Origin: DATBLY01 sp963705545
GTDB lineage: Bacteria > Actinomycetota > UBA4738 > HRBIN12
Direction: 5' to 3'
Length of the DNA stretch: 64,000 nt
Assembly (NCBI GenBank): GCA_963705545.1
Contig: CAVPJX010000001.1
Span: forward strand, 1,054,001-1,118,000
The position numbers and the translations under genes were made by a program. This document shows positions 23,692 to 32,342 of this stretch, in pieces. The notes below the pieces were generated by a model, which did not search any database, was not told where the DNA came from, and worked only from the letters and a program-made list of their open reading frames with translations. The first letter of the stretch is position 1. Each line of letters opens with the position of its first letter.

Positions 23692-26600
23692 TCAACCATC
23701 GACGAGGGCGCGGGCCGCCTCCGGTTCGGCGAGGGCCTGGAGCCAGGCGTGCGCCTCGAGGATCGCGCGGGCCTCCTCGAGCCGATCCCCGCCGCCCACC
23801 ACGTGCGACCCGAAGAGCCGTCCCGTCCACCACACGTCGGCGGCGCGGTAGTTGCGCTGCGCGGGAGGGCTCGCCTCGATCGCCGCCAGCGACCGGCCGA
23901 GCGCGATGTCCCGATCGCCGTCGACCCACGCCACGACGCACTCGGCCCGCGCGAGCGCCGCGTCGGCGCCCGGCTCGTTCGTAGCCACGCGCGCGGCCGG
24001 GTCCTCGAGCGTCTGGCGGGCACCGACCGTGTCGCCCTGCATCGCCTGGATCGTCGCGAGCTCGGCCACCGCCCACGCGAGGAGCGAACGCTCCTTGAGG
24101 GCGTGGCAGATCTGCACGACCTCGCGCAGGTCCCGCTCGGCTTCCTCGAGACGGCCGGAGTTGTGCAGGATCTCGGCGCGCTCCCCCAGGGCGCTCGCGT
24201 ACTCCCATCGGGCGCCCAGCTCCCGATGCCCGGCGACCGCGCGTTCGGCATGCTGGAGCGCCTCGGGGAGCCGAAGCATGCGCCGCAGCGAGGCCGCGAC
24301 CTTCTCCTCGGCCGTGGCCACCGAGAACTCCTGTCCCGCGTCTCGGCCGATCGCGAGGGCCTCCTCCGAGCGGGCCAGCGCCTGTCGCTCGTCGTCGTCG
24401 ATCGAGATCACCGAGGCCAGACCCAACAGGGCGCGCGCCTCGGCCAGCGGATCGGACGCCTCGGCCCCGCGCGTGACGGCGAGCGCCTCCTCGAACATCG
24501 CGCGCGAACGCGACAGGTCGTTGCGCCAGTACGGCACCCATGCCGCCATGAGCAGCACGCGGGCGAGGGTCGCCGGATCGCCGAGCCGTCTCGCCGCCTC
24601 CAGCGCCCGGTCGAACAGGGCCGCCGCCTCCCGGTCGTCGCTGCGCAGCGTGAGCGTGATGTCGCCGAGGAACCGCGAGGCCTTCGCGCAGACCACGTCG
24701 CTGGCATCGCCACCCAGCTCGAGCGCCCGCCGGAGGGTCGCCTCGGCGTCGTCGAAGTCGCCGAGCCAGTACCGCGACTCGCCGAGGTTGGCCAGGATCA
24801 GGGCCTCGCGCACCCCCCAGGTCTCGTCGGGACCGGCCAGGGCGAGCGCGCGCTCGTACAGGTCGACCGCGGCGCGCGACTCGACGCGTCGTCGGGCGAT
24901 GTCGCCGGCGCCCGCGAGCGCCTCCACCGCCCGCTCCGCGAGGGCGCGGTCCCGCGGGTTCAGGTCCAGGGCGGCCAGGGCCGCCTGCTCCAGGTGGTAC
25001 GCGATCGTCCGCGGGAACCGATCCCGTGTCGCCTCGGACGACAGCCGGTTCGCGACCCGCAGGTGCAGCCGCTGGCGCTCGCGCTTGGCGAGGCTCTCGT
25101 ACGCCACGTCGCGCAGGACGTCGCTGCGGAAGCGCCAGGCGCCGGGCCGATCGGCATCGTGGACGAGCCACTCCTGCTCCTCCGCCTCCTCGAGGAGCTC
25201 CTTGCGGGGTTCGGTCACCATCTCGAGGTCGCCCAGGTCGAACCGCCCGCCCGGGAAGACCGAGGACCGGCGCACGAGCTCGCGCGTGGGGGCCGTCAGC
25301 TCGTCGAGCCGCGCGGCCACCACGGCCTGGACGGTCGGCGGAAGGAGCGTGGGCCCGGCGGGACGCCCCCCGCGGGCCGCGGGCTGGCGATCCTCCCGGA
25401 ACATGCCCGTGATCTCGATGATGAACAGCGGGTTGCCGCCCGCATGGGCGGCGACCCGCTGCGCGTCCTCCGGCCCGAGCTCGCCCGCTTCGCGGGCGAG
25501 CTCCGCCCCCTGCTCCTGCGTGAGCGGTTCCACCCACAGGGTCACGGCGTCCGAGAGCCCACCCGGCCAGCCGGGCCGCTCGGAGAGCAGCTCCCCACGC
25601 CCCGCGGCCACCACCAGCAACGGAAGCTTCCGGGCGTCGCGCATCAGCTGCTCGATCAGGTCCAGGAGCAACGGGTCGGACTGATGCAGGTCCTCGAAGA
25701 CGAGCACGATCGGACCCGAGGCCGCCAAGCCCTGCACCATGGCGCGCACGCCCAGGCGGACCTCCGCGGCGTGGTAGCGGTTCTCCTCGGTTCCGGCCTC
25801 GCCCTCGCCCAGGGCGAGGGCGAGGCGCTGGGCGATCCGACCGGCCTCCTCCGGCTCGGCCCACTCCCCCGCGGCGTCGCGGAGCCGCTCCAGCACCCGT
25901 GGGGTGGGCGCGTCGGGGTCCTCGCCGATCTGCTTGTAGATCATCTGGGCGATCGGCCAGAAGGTCACGTCCTCCTCGAACGCGCTCGAGCGCCCCATGA
26001 GGACGGTGGCGTCGTCGACCCCCGCGAGGAACTCCTCGATCACGCGGCCCTTGCCGATCCCCGGCTCGCCCAGCAGCGTGACCAGGTGCGCCCGTTCGCG
26101 ATCGCGCGCGCGGGCGAACGTGTCCTGCAGGAGCGCGAGCTCGCGGAGCCGGTTCACGAACGGGATCGTCGAGCGGGTCGCCCGCGGGGCGAGCCCGATC
26201 ACGGGCCAGACCGGGATCTCGGTGTCGAACCCCTTCGCGGCGAGCAGCCGCACGGGGCCGAACTCGACGGCGGTGCGCGCCAGCTCGTGCGTCGTCGGAC
26301 CCACGAGGACCTCGCCGGGCTCGGCGCCCTGCTGGAGCCGGGCGCCGACGTTCACCTCCGAGCCGATCACGAGGTTCCGGTCCGTCGCGGTCCCCACGGC
26401 GACCGGGCCGGTGTTCACCCCGACGCGGACCCGCATCGGCATCGGGAGCCCGACCTCCTTCCCGAGCTGCCCGGTGCGCTGCACGATCGCGAGGGCGGCG
26501 CGGATCGCCCGGATCGCGTCGTCGTCGTGCGCCACCGGGATCCCGAAGACCCCCAGCACCGCGTCGCCGATGAAGCTCTCCGCCCGTCCACGCAGCCACG

Positions 26601-26826
26601 TGATCTCCTGCGTGACCATCCCGTGGAACGCCGCGAGCACCTCACGGAAGCGTTCGGGGTCGAGCCGGGAGGCGAGCCCGGTGGAGTCCGCCAGGTCGAC
26701 GAAGACGACGGTCACGATCCGGCGCTCGGACGCGAGCGGGACCGACGTCGGCGCCCCGCAGTTCGGGCAGAACTTCGCGTCGGGGGGAAGGGGCTCGCCG
26801 CAGCGGGGGCAGGTGGCCTGGCTCAC
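23692..26826 (-). CDS. Zinc-ribbon / class III adenylate cyclase / AAA-ATPase / TPR protein
   Basis: 1044 residues, GTG start overlapping the VOC gene stop (GTGA). Residues 1-30 are a zinc ribbon ('CPRCGEPLPPDAKFCPNCGA'). Residues ~35-210 are a class III nucleotidyl cyclase domain: 'VTVVFVDLADSTGLASRLDP' and 'FIGDAVLGVFGIPVAHDDDA' supply the two metal Asp residues, and 'GSEVNVGARLQQGAEPGEVL' the N...R transition-state pair. Residues ~230-560 are a STAND/AAA ATPase with Walker A 'LLGEPGIGKGRVIEEF' and Walker B 'PIVLVFEDLHQSDPLLLDLI'. The remainder is a long helical array with TPR-like repeats. Such proteins are large signalling hubs; cAMP synthesis is likely but not proven. Confidence 0.85.
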   Translation of the reverse strand: MSQATCPRCGEPLPPDAKFCPNCGAPTSVPLASERRIVTVVFVDLADSTGLASRLDPERFREVLAAFHGMVTQEITWLRGRAESFIGDAVLGVFGIPVAHDDDAIRAIRAALAIVQRTGQLGKEVGLPMPMRVRVGVNTGPVAVGTATDRNLVIGSEVNVGARLQQGAEPGEVLVGPTTHELARTAVEFGPVRLLAAKGFDTEIPVWPVIGLAPRATRSTIPFVNRLRELALLQDTFARARDRERAHLVTLLGEPGIGKGRVIEEFLAGVDDATVLMGRSSAFEEDVTFWPIAQMIYKQIGEDPDAPTPRVLERLRDAAGEWAEPEEAGRIAQRLALALGEGEAGTEENRYHAAEVRLGVRAMVQGLAASGPIVLVFEDLHQSDPLLLDLIEQLMRDARKLPLLVVAAGRGELLSERPGWPGGLSDAVTLWVEPLTQEQGAELAREAGELGPEDAQRVAAHAGGNPLFIIEITGMFREDRQPAARGGRPAGPTLLPPTVQAVVAARLDELTAPTRELVRRSSVFPGGRFDLGDLEMVTEPRKELLEEAEEQEWLVHDADRPGAWRFRSDVLRDVAYESLAKRERQRLHLRVANRLSSEATRDRFPRTIAYHLEQAALAALDLNPRDRALAERAVEALAGAGDIARRRVESRAAVDLYERALALAGPDETWGVREALILANLGESRYWLGDFDDAEATLRRALELGGDASDVVCAKASRFLGDITLTLRSDDREAAALFDRALEAARRLGDPATLARVLLMAAWVPYWRNDLSRSRAMFEEALAVTRGAEASDPLAEARALLGLASVISIDDDERQALARSEEALAIGRDAGQEFSVATAEEKVAASLRRMLRLPEALQHAERAVAGHRELGARWEYASALGERAEILHNSGRLEEAERDLREVVQICHALKERSLLAWAVAELATIQAMQGDTVGARQTLEDPAARVATNEPGADAALARAECVVAWVDGDRDIALGRSLAAIEASPPAQRNYRAADVWWTGRLFGSHVVGGGDRLEEARAILEAHAWLQALAEPEAARALVDG

Positions 26827-27176
26827 CCGTGCCGGTATTCGATCAGCTGGACCGGGTTGCCGTCGGGATCGCGGAACGTCGCGAACCGCGCGAACCCCTC
26901 GACCTCGCCGACGTACGCGTCGAACGTGGCGCCCCGCTCCTCGAGCGCGGCGCGTTCGAGGTCCAGGTCCTCCACGCGGAAGACCGCGGTCCCGCTCCCC
27001 GGGGGCGGCTCATCGGTCCCGTGCAGCGCCAGGCGCACGGCGCCCGCGTCGAACTCGGCCCAGTCGTCGCCGCTGCGGCGCACGACGGGGAGCCCGACCA
27101 CGTCTCGGTAGAACGCGACCGAGGCGTCCATGTTCCGGGTCCAGTAGTAGACGTGGTCGATGCCGACGATCGCCAT
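26823..27176 (-). CDS. VOC-family (glyoxalase-like) protein
   Basis: 117 residues, a single VOC module with paired beta-alpha-beta-beta-beta units. It starts 'MAIVGIDHVYYWTRNMDASV' (metal-type His), continues 'FYRDVVGLPVVRRSGDDWAE' and 'VRLALHGTDEPPPGSG' (His), and ends 'TFRDPDGNPVQLIEYRHG' (Glu). The three ligand positions of a mononuclear metal site appear kept, so it could be a glyoxalase, dioxygenase or resistance protein; the substrate is unknown. The ATG at 27176 is the family start. It is the first gene of a coupled pair with the cyclase-ATPase. Confidence 0.8.
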   Translation of the reverse strand: MAIVGIDHVYYWTRNMDASVAFYRDVVGLPVVRRSGDDWAEFDAGAVRLALHGTDEPPPGSGTAVFRVEDLDLERAALEERGATFDAYVGEVEGFARFATFRDPDGNPVQLIEYRHG

Positions 27177-27249
27177 GGGGCCGATGGTACTTCGCGGGCC
27201 GGGGCCTCCGGCTGGTACCGGCGGCTCCGCGCGGGGTAGCGTGCCGCGC

Positions 27250-28236
27250 ATGGCCTCGGGGGCGCCGCTCGGGATCTGGCATCGGCTGCGGTGGGTCGTC
27301 GTCGCGCTGGCGGCGGTCGTGGCGTTCGGGGTGGGCGGCTACATGGTGCTCGAGGGGTGGTCGTTCCTCGACGCGCTCTACATGACGGTGATGACCCTCA
27401 CCACCGTCGGCTACCGCGAGGTCCGCCCGCTCGACACGAGCGGGCGGGTGTTCACGATCGCGCTGATCGTGCTGGGGGTGGGGCTCGCCCTCGGGACGAT
27501 CACGCTGTTCGCGGGGTTGATCGCCGAGGGCGGGACGATGCGGCGGCTGAGGAGGCGCAGGATGGACCGGCGGATCGAACAGATGCGGGATCACTTCATC
27601 GTCTGCGCGTACGGGCGCGTGGGACGCGCCGTCGCACGCGAGCTGGCACGCGTCCGGACCCCGTTCGTCGTCGTGGACCCGAAGGAGGAGCTGCGCGAGC
27701 GGATGGAGGCCGACGGCGTGGCGTTCGTCATCGACGATCCGTCCCTGGAGCCGGTGCTCCGGGCGGCGGGCGTGGAGCGCGCCGCCGGGCTGCTGTGCGC
27801 CGTGGACTCGGACGCGACGAACGTCTACATCACCCTGATGGCCCGGTCGCTCAACCCGGACCTGATGATCGTGGCGCGCGCCTCCGAGCCCGGGTCGGAG
27901 GCGAGGCTCGAGCGCGCCGGCGCGAACCGCGTCGTGTCGCCCTTCGTCACGAGCGGCCGACACATGGCGCTGATGGCGCTCCGCCCGCAGGTCGTCGATC
28001 CCCTGGAGGCGGGCTCGCTCGGCGAGCGTTCGCTCGAGGTGGAGGAGCGCCTGATCGAGCCGGACTCCCCGCTCGTGTCGCGATCGGTGGCGGCCGCCGG
28101 CGCGACCGTGCTCGCGATCCGACGCGCCGACGGACGGGTGGTCACGAGCCCCGCGCCGTCGGAGACCCTCGCCGGCGGCGACGTCGTCCTGCTGCTCTCG
28201 AACGAGATCGGCGGCGGCGACCGCGCCGAGCCCTAG
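27250..28236 (+). CDS. Potassium channel with C-terminal RCK (TrkA-N/TrkA-C) domains
   Basis: 328 residues. Two transmembrane helices (residues ~14-34 and ~66-86) flank a pore loop 'FLDALYMTVMTLTTVGYREV', in which the usual TVGYG filter reads TVGYR. RCK domain from ~105: 'DHFIVCAYGRVGRAVARELA' (Rossmann G-x-G-x-x-G), 'PFVVVDPKEELRERMEADGV' (acidic end of strand 2, NAD(H)-type) and 'VDSDATNVYITLMARSLNPD'. TrkA-C from ~240 ends 'VVTSPAPSETLAGGDVVLLL'. A tetrameric K+ channel gated by nucleotides or ions at the RCK ring is expected. The TAG stop abuts the stop of the convergent PH-domain gene (TAGCTA). Confidence 0.85.
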   Translation: MASGAPLGIWHRLRWVVVALAAVVAFGVGGYMVLEGWSFLDALYMTVMTLTTVGYREVRPLDTSGRVFTIALIVLGVGLALGTITLFAGLIAEGGTMRRLRRRRMDRRIEQMRDHFIVCAYGRVGRAVARELARVRTPFVVVDPKEELRERMEADGVAFVIDDPSLEPVLRAAGVERAAGLLCAVDSDATNVYITLMARSLNPDLMIVARASEPGSEARLERAGANRVVSPFVTSGRHMALMALRPQVVDPLEAGSLGERSLEVEERLIEPDSPLVSRSVAAAGATVLAIRRADGRVVTSPAPSETLAGGDVVLLLSNEIGGGDRAEP

Positions 28237-28893
28237 CTACGCCTGGCCGAGGATCCGCGCCTTCTGGGCCTGGAACTCCTCCTCGGTGAGCACGCCCTTC
28301 GCGCGCAGGTCGGCGAGCCGCTCGAGCTCGGTGACGACCGAAGGGGCGGCGCCCGGCGGCGCGACGGGCGCGGACGGGGTCGCCGGCGGCGCCGCGGCGG
28401 CGGGTTGCGGGGTGAACATCCGCTGCTGGTCCTTCTCGCGCTCCTGGTAGATCGTCTTCTGGACCTCTTCCGGGTTCCGGATGGCCCCGAACTCCTGACG
28501 TCCGGCCTCCGAGGCCGAGTGGATGATCAGCGAGCCCGCGCCGATGATCCGCTCGAACACGGACTGCTTGAACCGGACGTCGTTCACGGCCTCGTACGGG
28601 ATGTCCATCGACCGCTTCGCGAACCAACCCTCGCGATGGATGATCCGGTCGGTCGTCACGACGAAGTGCGAGGTCAGCCACCAGACCAGGCGGCGGACCG
28701 GGTAGGCGATCAGCGCGACCGCGAGCGCCAACAGGATCAGCCAGTTCAGCCCGTCGATCAACGTGAGGAGCCAGATCGCGACGGCGACCTCGAGGACGGC
28801 CACGAGCCCGGCGACGGCGAGCGCGATCCAGTGCGGCCGCAGGTCGAGGACGATCTCCTCACCGGGAACCAGCAGGCGCGTCGGGAACCCCAT
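28237..28893 (-). CDS. Bacterial PH-domain membrane protein with C-terminal SHOCT domain
   Basis: 218 residues. N-terminal 'LVPGEEIVLDLRPHWIALAV' and two hydrophobic segments (residues ~22-45, ~48-66) precede a bacterial PH (YdbS/bPH2-like) domain 'TSHFVVTTDRIIHREGWFAK', 'SMDIPYEAVNDVRFKQSVFE', 'IIGAGSLIIHSASEAGRQEF'. A proline/alanine linker (~155-190) leads to the C-terminal SHOCT motif 'LERLADLRAKGVLTEEEFQA'. Such proteins sit in the membrane and are thought to assist oligomeric membrane assemblies. It lies immediately downstream of birA on the same strand, 12 bp away. Confidence 0.85.
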   Translation of the reverse strand: MGFPTRLLVPGEEIVLDLRPHWIALAVAGLVAVLEVAVAIWLLTLIDGLNWLILLALAVALIAYPVRRLVWWLTSHFVVTTDRIIHREGWFAKRSMDIPYEAVNDVRFKQSVFERIIGAGSLIIHSASEAGRQEFGAIRNPEEVQKTIYQEREKDQQRMFTPQPAAAAPPATPSAPVAPPGAAPSVVTELERLADLRAKGVLTEEEFQAQKARILGQA

Positions 28894-28905
28894 CGAGTGC
28901 GGACG

Positions 28906-29703
28906 CTACCTCGGGGCCGTGCCGCCAGCAACCGGCCCGGCCGCGTCGCCGCCCGCATGCCGGACCTCGCCCGACACGATCGCGACGGGTCCCCGGCGGG
29001 TCCGCACCACGAGCGCCCCGCGGGGATCCACGTCGATCGCCGTGCCACGGACGGCCGAGCCGTCCAGCCGCTCGACCTCCACGTGACGGCCGAGGGTGAC
29101 CGAGACCGCCCGCCAGGCTGCGATCACGCTCGGCCCGAACGAGCCCGGATCGGATCGGTACCGCGCCGCGAACCGCTCGAGGAACGCCGCGAGCAGTCGG
29201 GCCGGATCGATCGCTCCCAGCCCGCGTGCGCGCGGCTCGTCCTCGGGGACGTCGAGGTTCACCCCCACGCCCACGACCGCGTGACGGATCGCGTCGTCGT
29301 CGACCACGGCCTCGACGAGGACCCCGCCGACCTTGCCGCCGTCGCGCACCAGGTCGTTCGGCCACTCGCAGGCGACGGCGAGCGCCCCGGGTGGCGCCGA
29401 GGCCGCCTCCGCCATCGCCGCCCCCGCGAGCAGCGGGAGCAGCCCGGCCCCCCCGGGACCGAACGTCGGACGCAGCACGAACGAGACGAGCAGGGCGCCG
29501 CCGGGTCGGTCGGACCAGCTCCGCCCCAGCCGCCCACGTCCCTCCGTCTGATGGCCCGCACCCACGAGCGTCCACTCGGGGGCTCCCTCCTCGGCCATCC
29601 GCAGGGCCGTGGCGTTCGTGGAGCCGGTAACCTCGTCGAAGCGCACGGGAGCGACCGCGCCGATCGCGACGAGCGCGCGCTGCAGGTCAGCGGCCGAAAG
29701 CAC
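28906..29703 (-). CDS. birA: Biotin--[acetyl-CoA-carboxylase] ligase
   Basis: 265 residues, class I BirA without an N-terminal DNA-binding domain. It forms biotinyl-AMP and attaches biotin to the carrier lysine of acyl-CoA carboxylase. Motifs: 'FDEVTGSTNATALRMAEEGA' (substrate loop), 'VGAGHQTEGRGRLGRSWSD' (the GRGRxGR biotinoyl-AMP loop, residues ~48-66), 'VACEWPNDLVRDGGKVGGVL' (K of KxGGxL) and 'HAVVGVGVNLDVP'. The C-terminal SH3-like cap contains 'GSAVRGTAIDVDPRGALVVR'. GTG start at 29703 with GGGAGGGAG upstream. It diverges, with 45 bp between starts, from the gene for its own protein substrate, so one short promoter region could serve both. Confidence 0.93.
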   Translation of the reverse strand: MLSAADLQRALVAIGAVAPVRFDEVTGSTNATALRMAEEGAPEWTLVGAGHQTEGRGRLGRSWSDRPGGALLVSFVLRPTFGPGGAGLLPLLAGAAMAEAASAPPGALAVACEWPNDLVRDGGKVGGVLVEAVVDDDAIRHAVVGVGVNLDVPEDEPRARGLGAIDPARLLAAFLERFAARYRSDPGSFGPSVIAAWRAVSVTLGRHVEVERLDGSAVRGTAIDVDPRGALVVRTRRGPVAIVSGEVRHAGGDAAGPVAGGTAPR

Positions 29704-29748
29704 AGGTTTGACTCCCTCCCAACGGAGCCCGATTATCGCGAGCCAGCC

Positions 29749-31476
29749 GTGGCGACGAAACAGCGTGTCCTGATCGCGAACCGGGGCGAGATCGCCGTCC
29801 GGATCATCCGGACGTGCCGCGAGCTCGGGATCCCGACGGTGGCGGTGTACTCGGACGCCGATCGCGACGCGCTGCACGTGGAGATGGCGGACGCCGCCTA
29901 CCGGATCGGGCCCGGCCTCGCGTCGGAGTCGTACCTGTCGATCGGCGCCGTCCTGGAGGCCGCCCGGCGCGCCCGGGCCACGTTGATCCACCCCGGCTAC
30001 GGGTTCCTCGCCGAGCGGGCTCAGTTCGCCGCCGCGGTGACGGATGCGGGCTTCACCTTCGTCGGGCCCTCCGCCGAGGCGATGGAGCTGATGGGCGACA
30101 AGGCGGCGGCGCGGCGCGTCGCCGATCGCAGCGGCGTCCCGATCGTGCCCGGCACGCCCGAGCCGGTGGATCTGCGCCAGGCCCGCAAGCAGGCGGCGCG
30201 GATCGGCTACCCCCTGGTCGTGAAGGCCGCGTTCGGCGGGGGCGGCAAGGGGATGCACGTCGTCCGCGACGCCGAGCACCTCGAGGAGGCGCTCCGCCGC
30301 GCCGCCCGCGAGGCGCAGTCGTACTTCGGGCGCCCCGAGGTCTTCCTGGAGCGATACGTCGAGCACGCGCACCACGTCGAGGCCCAGATCCTCGCGGACG
30401 CGCACGGGAACGTCGTGTTCCTCGGCGAGCGCGACTGCTCGGTCCAGCGGCGGCACCAGAAGCTGATCGAGGAGACGCCGTCCCCGGTGATGGACGAGTC
30501 GATGCGGACGCGGTTCGCAGAGGCGGCGATCGCACTCGCGCGCGAGGCGAGCTACGTGAACGCGGGCACGGTCGAGTGCATCGTCGACGAGGACGGCTCG
30601 TTCTACTTCCTCGAGATGAACACCCGGCTGCAGGTCGAGCACACCGTCACCGAGGCGGTCACGGGCTACGACCTCGTCGCCCTCCAGCTCGCCGTCGCCC
30701 TGGGCGAGCGGCTCCGGCTCGACCCGGCGCCGCGCGGACACGCGATGCAGTGCCGGATCAACGCGGAGGACCCCGCCCGGAACTTCCTCCCCGGGCCTGG
30801 GCGGGTGACGCGCTACGAGGAGCCGAGCGGCCCCTTCGTCCGCGTCGATTCCGGCATCACCGCCGGCCGGGACATCCCCGGCGACTACGACTCGATGTTC
30901 GCGAAGCTGATCGTCTCGGCCGAGGACCGCGAGCGTGCGCGGCGACGGATGCTCCGCGCGCTGGACGAGTTCGTCGTGGAGGGGGTGCCCACCACGATCC
31001 CGCTCCAGCGCTGGATCCTGGAGACCAAGGAGTTCCGGGCCTCGACGCACACGACGACCTGGCTGGAGCGGGCCCTCGCCGAGGTGGATCTCCCGACCCA
31101 GCTCGACCTGCAGCCGGCCCCGCCGCCGGCGGCCGAGGGGCGCCCGGCCGACATCCTGGTCGAGGTCGACGGGCGGCGCGTCCCGGTCCGGATCTTCGAC
31201 GAGCGGCGCGAGGTGGCCCCGCGGGCGCCCGCGAGCGCCAGCGGCCACGGCGGCGAGCACGTCCACGGCGAGATCCACGCCCCGATGCAGGGCACGATCC
31301 TCAAGGTCCTCGTGGAGAAGGGGCAGGAGATCCGGGCCGGCGAGGTCGTCTGCATCCTGGAGGCGATGAAGATGGAGAACCACATCGCCTCGACGCGCGA
31401 CGGCGAGGTCACGGAGCTCCCGATCCGCGCCGGCCAGGTCGTCGAGACCGGCCAGACCCTCGCGGTGATCGACTAA
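29749..31476 (+). CDS. pccA: Acyl-CoA (propionyl-CoA) carboxylase, biotin carboxylase and carrier subunit
   Basis: 575 residues, GTG start. Biotin carboxylase domain: 'QRVLIANRGEIAVRIIRTCR' at the N-terminus, ATP-grasp loop 'VVKAAFGGGGKGMHVVRDAE' (~160), 'GERDCSVQRRHQKLIEETPS' and 'FLEMNTRLQVEHTVTEAVTG' (catalytic Glu/Asn/Arg). C-terminal domain ~445 ('GVPTTIPLQRWILETKEF'). A short linker leads to the biotin carrier domain with 'VVCILEAMKMENHIAS', whose biotinyl lysine is residue 541. It carboxylates biotin for the beta subunit at 6607-8211, which is 21 kb away. It is convergent with the hydrolase gene (stops overlap in CTAA). Confidence 0.95.
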   Translation: MATKQRVLIANRGEIAVRIIRTCRELGIPTVAVYSDADRDALHVEMADAAYRIGPGLASESYLSIGAVLEAARRARATLIHPGYGFLAERAQFAAAVTDAGFTFVGPSAEAMELMGDKAAARRVADRSGVPIVPGTPEPVDLRQARKQAARIGYPLVVKAAFGGGGKGMHVVRDAEHLEEALRRAAREAQSYFGRPEVFLERYVEHAHHVEAQILADAHGNVVFLGERDCSVQRRHQKLIEETPSPVMDESMRTRFAEAAIALAREASYVNAGTVECIVDEDGSFYFLEMNTRLQVEHTVTEAVTGYDLVALQLAVALGERLRLDPAPRGHAMQCRINAEDPARNFLPGPGRVTRYEEPSGPFVRVDSGITAGRDIPGDYDSMFAKLIVSAEDRERARRRMLRALDEFVVEGVPTTIPLQRWILETKEFRASTHTTTWLERALAEVDLPTQLDLQPAPPPAAEGRPADILVEVDGRRVPVRIFDERREVAPRAPASASGHGGEHVHGEIHAPMQGTILKVLVEKGQEIRAGEVVCILEAMKMENHIASTRDGEVTELPIRAGQVVETGQTLAVID

Positions 31477-32342
31477 CCGCGGACGCGGTCGAGGAACCCG
31501 CCCACGACCTCCACGTAGTGCTCGGTCTCCTCGACGAACGTCATGTGGCCGCTGTCCTCGAAGACCACGAGCTCGGCGTCGTCCATCGCCGACGCCATGG
31601 ACTCCGACGCCTCGACCGAGCACGCGCGATCGTGGCGCCCGGCCAGGACGAGGACCGGCTGCGTGACGTCGCCCAGACGGTCCTCGACCTCGATGCCGCC
31701 GTAGCCCTCGGCCGAGAGCTTCCGGAGCACGTCCGGGGCGTAGACCGTGTCCGCCGTCCGCTCCAGGTACTCCGCGACCCTCGGATCGAGCGGGTCGGCG
31801 AAGTGGAACGGGAACTGATCGGCCATGAGCTCCGCGAGCTCCTCCTGGGTCTGCACGAACGGCTCCCGCGCCCACGACCGCGTGACCTGCTCACGGAGCT
31901 CCGCCGGCTCGAACGACGCGAGGTTCGCCTCGACCGCCGCGAGGAAGCGCGTGGACGCGATGCCCCCCGACACGATCGTCGCGGCCGCCATCCCCGGATA
32001 GTCGACCGCGTTCTGCAGCGCGACCAACGCGCCGTACGAGTGCCCGAGGACGGCGTAGCGAGCCAGCCGCATCGCTCGCGCCAGCATCACCACGTCCTGC
32101 GCGTGGCGCTCGAGGGTCCACGTCGCCTCGGGCGCCTTCGGCGAACGGCCGTTCGCGCGGAGGTCGATCAGGAGCAGCCGGACCCCCCGTTCGGTCAGCG
32201 GATCGAGGTAGTCGGCGAACTCGTGGTGGTCGAGCCCGGGGCCGCCGTGGATCACGATCAGCGGCAGCGCGTCGGCCGCGCCCCGTTCCACGACCCACAG
32301 TTCGGTGTCGTCGATCGCGACGAGCCGGCCGTCGCAGCTCAC
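31473..32342 (-). CDS. Alpha/beta hydrolase, proline iminopeptidase-like
   Basis: 289 residues, GTG start. Oxyanion-hole 'LPLIVIHGGPGLDHHEFADY' (HGGPG) at ~28, nucleophile elbow 'YAVLGHSYGALVALQNAVDY' (GxSxG, Ser ~102), Asp in 'VLVLAGRHDRACSVEASESM' (~235) and catalytic His in 'VVFEDSGHMTFVEETEHYVE' (~262). 'RLLLIDLRANGRSPKAP' is the usual proline iminopeptidase strand with D-R-G-S replaced by L-R-A-N-G-R-S. The complete triad suggests an active hydrolase (peptidase, esterase or C-C hydrolase). The GTG overlaps the stop of the F420 reductase gene (GTGA), so it is the second gene of that pair. Confidence 0.85.
   Translation of the reverse strand: MSCDGRLVAIDDTELWVVERGAADALPLIVIHGGPGLDHHEFADYLDPLTERGVRLLLIDLRANGRSPKAPEATWTLERHAQDVVMLARAMRLARYAVLGHSYGALVALQNAVDYPGMAAATIVSGGIASTRFLAAVEANLASFEPAELREQVTRSWAREPFVQTQEELAELMADQFPFHFADPLDPRVAEYLERTADTVYAPDVLRKLSAEGYGGIEVEDRLGDVTQPVLVLAGRHDRACSVEASESMASAMDDAELVVFEDSGHMTFVEETEHYVEVVGGFLDRVRG

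Noticed and set aside
17906..26599. Very long antisense open frames, for example on the minus strand over 17906-21622 and extended upstream of 22418-23614
   Set aside because: They oppose genes with clear domain content and their translations are Arg/Ala/Gly/Pro-rich without motifs. This is the usual effect of very high GC3 on the opposite strand.
23629..27111. A 1160-codon plus-strand open frame opposite the cyclase-ATPase gene
   Set aside because: The translation is a low-information Arg/Leu/Gly/Glu mix and mirrors the codons of the real minus-strand gene, which has cyclase and ATPase motifs in the right order.
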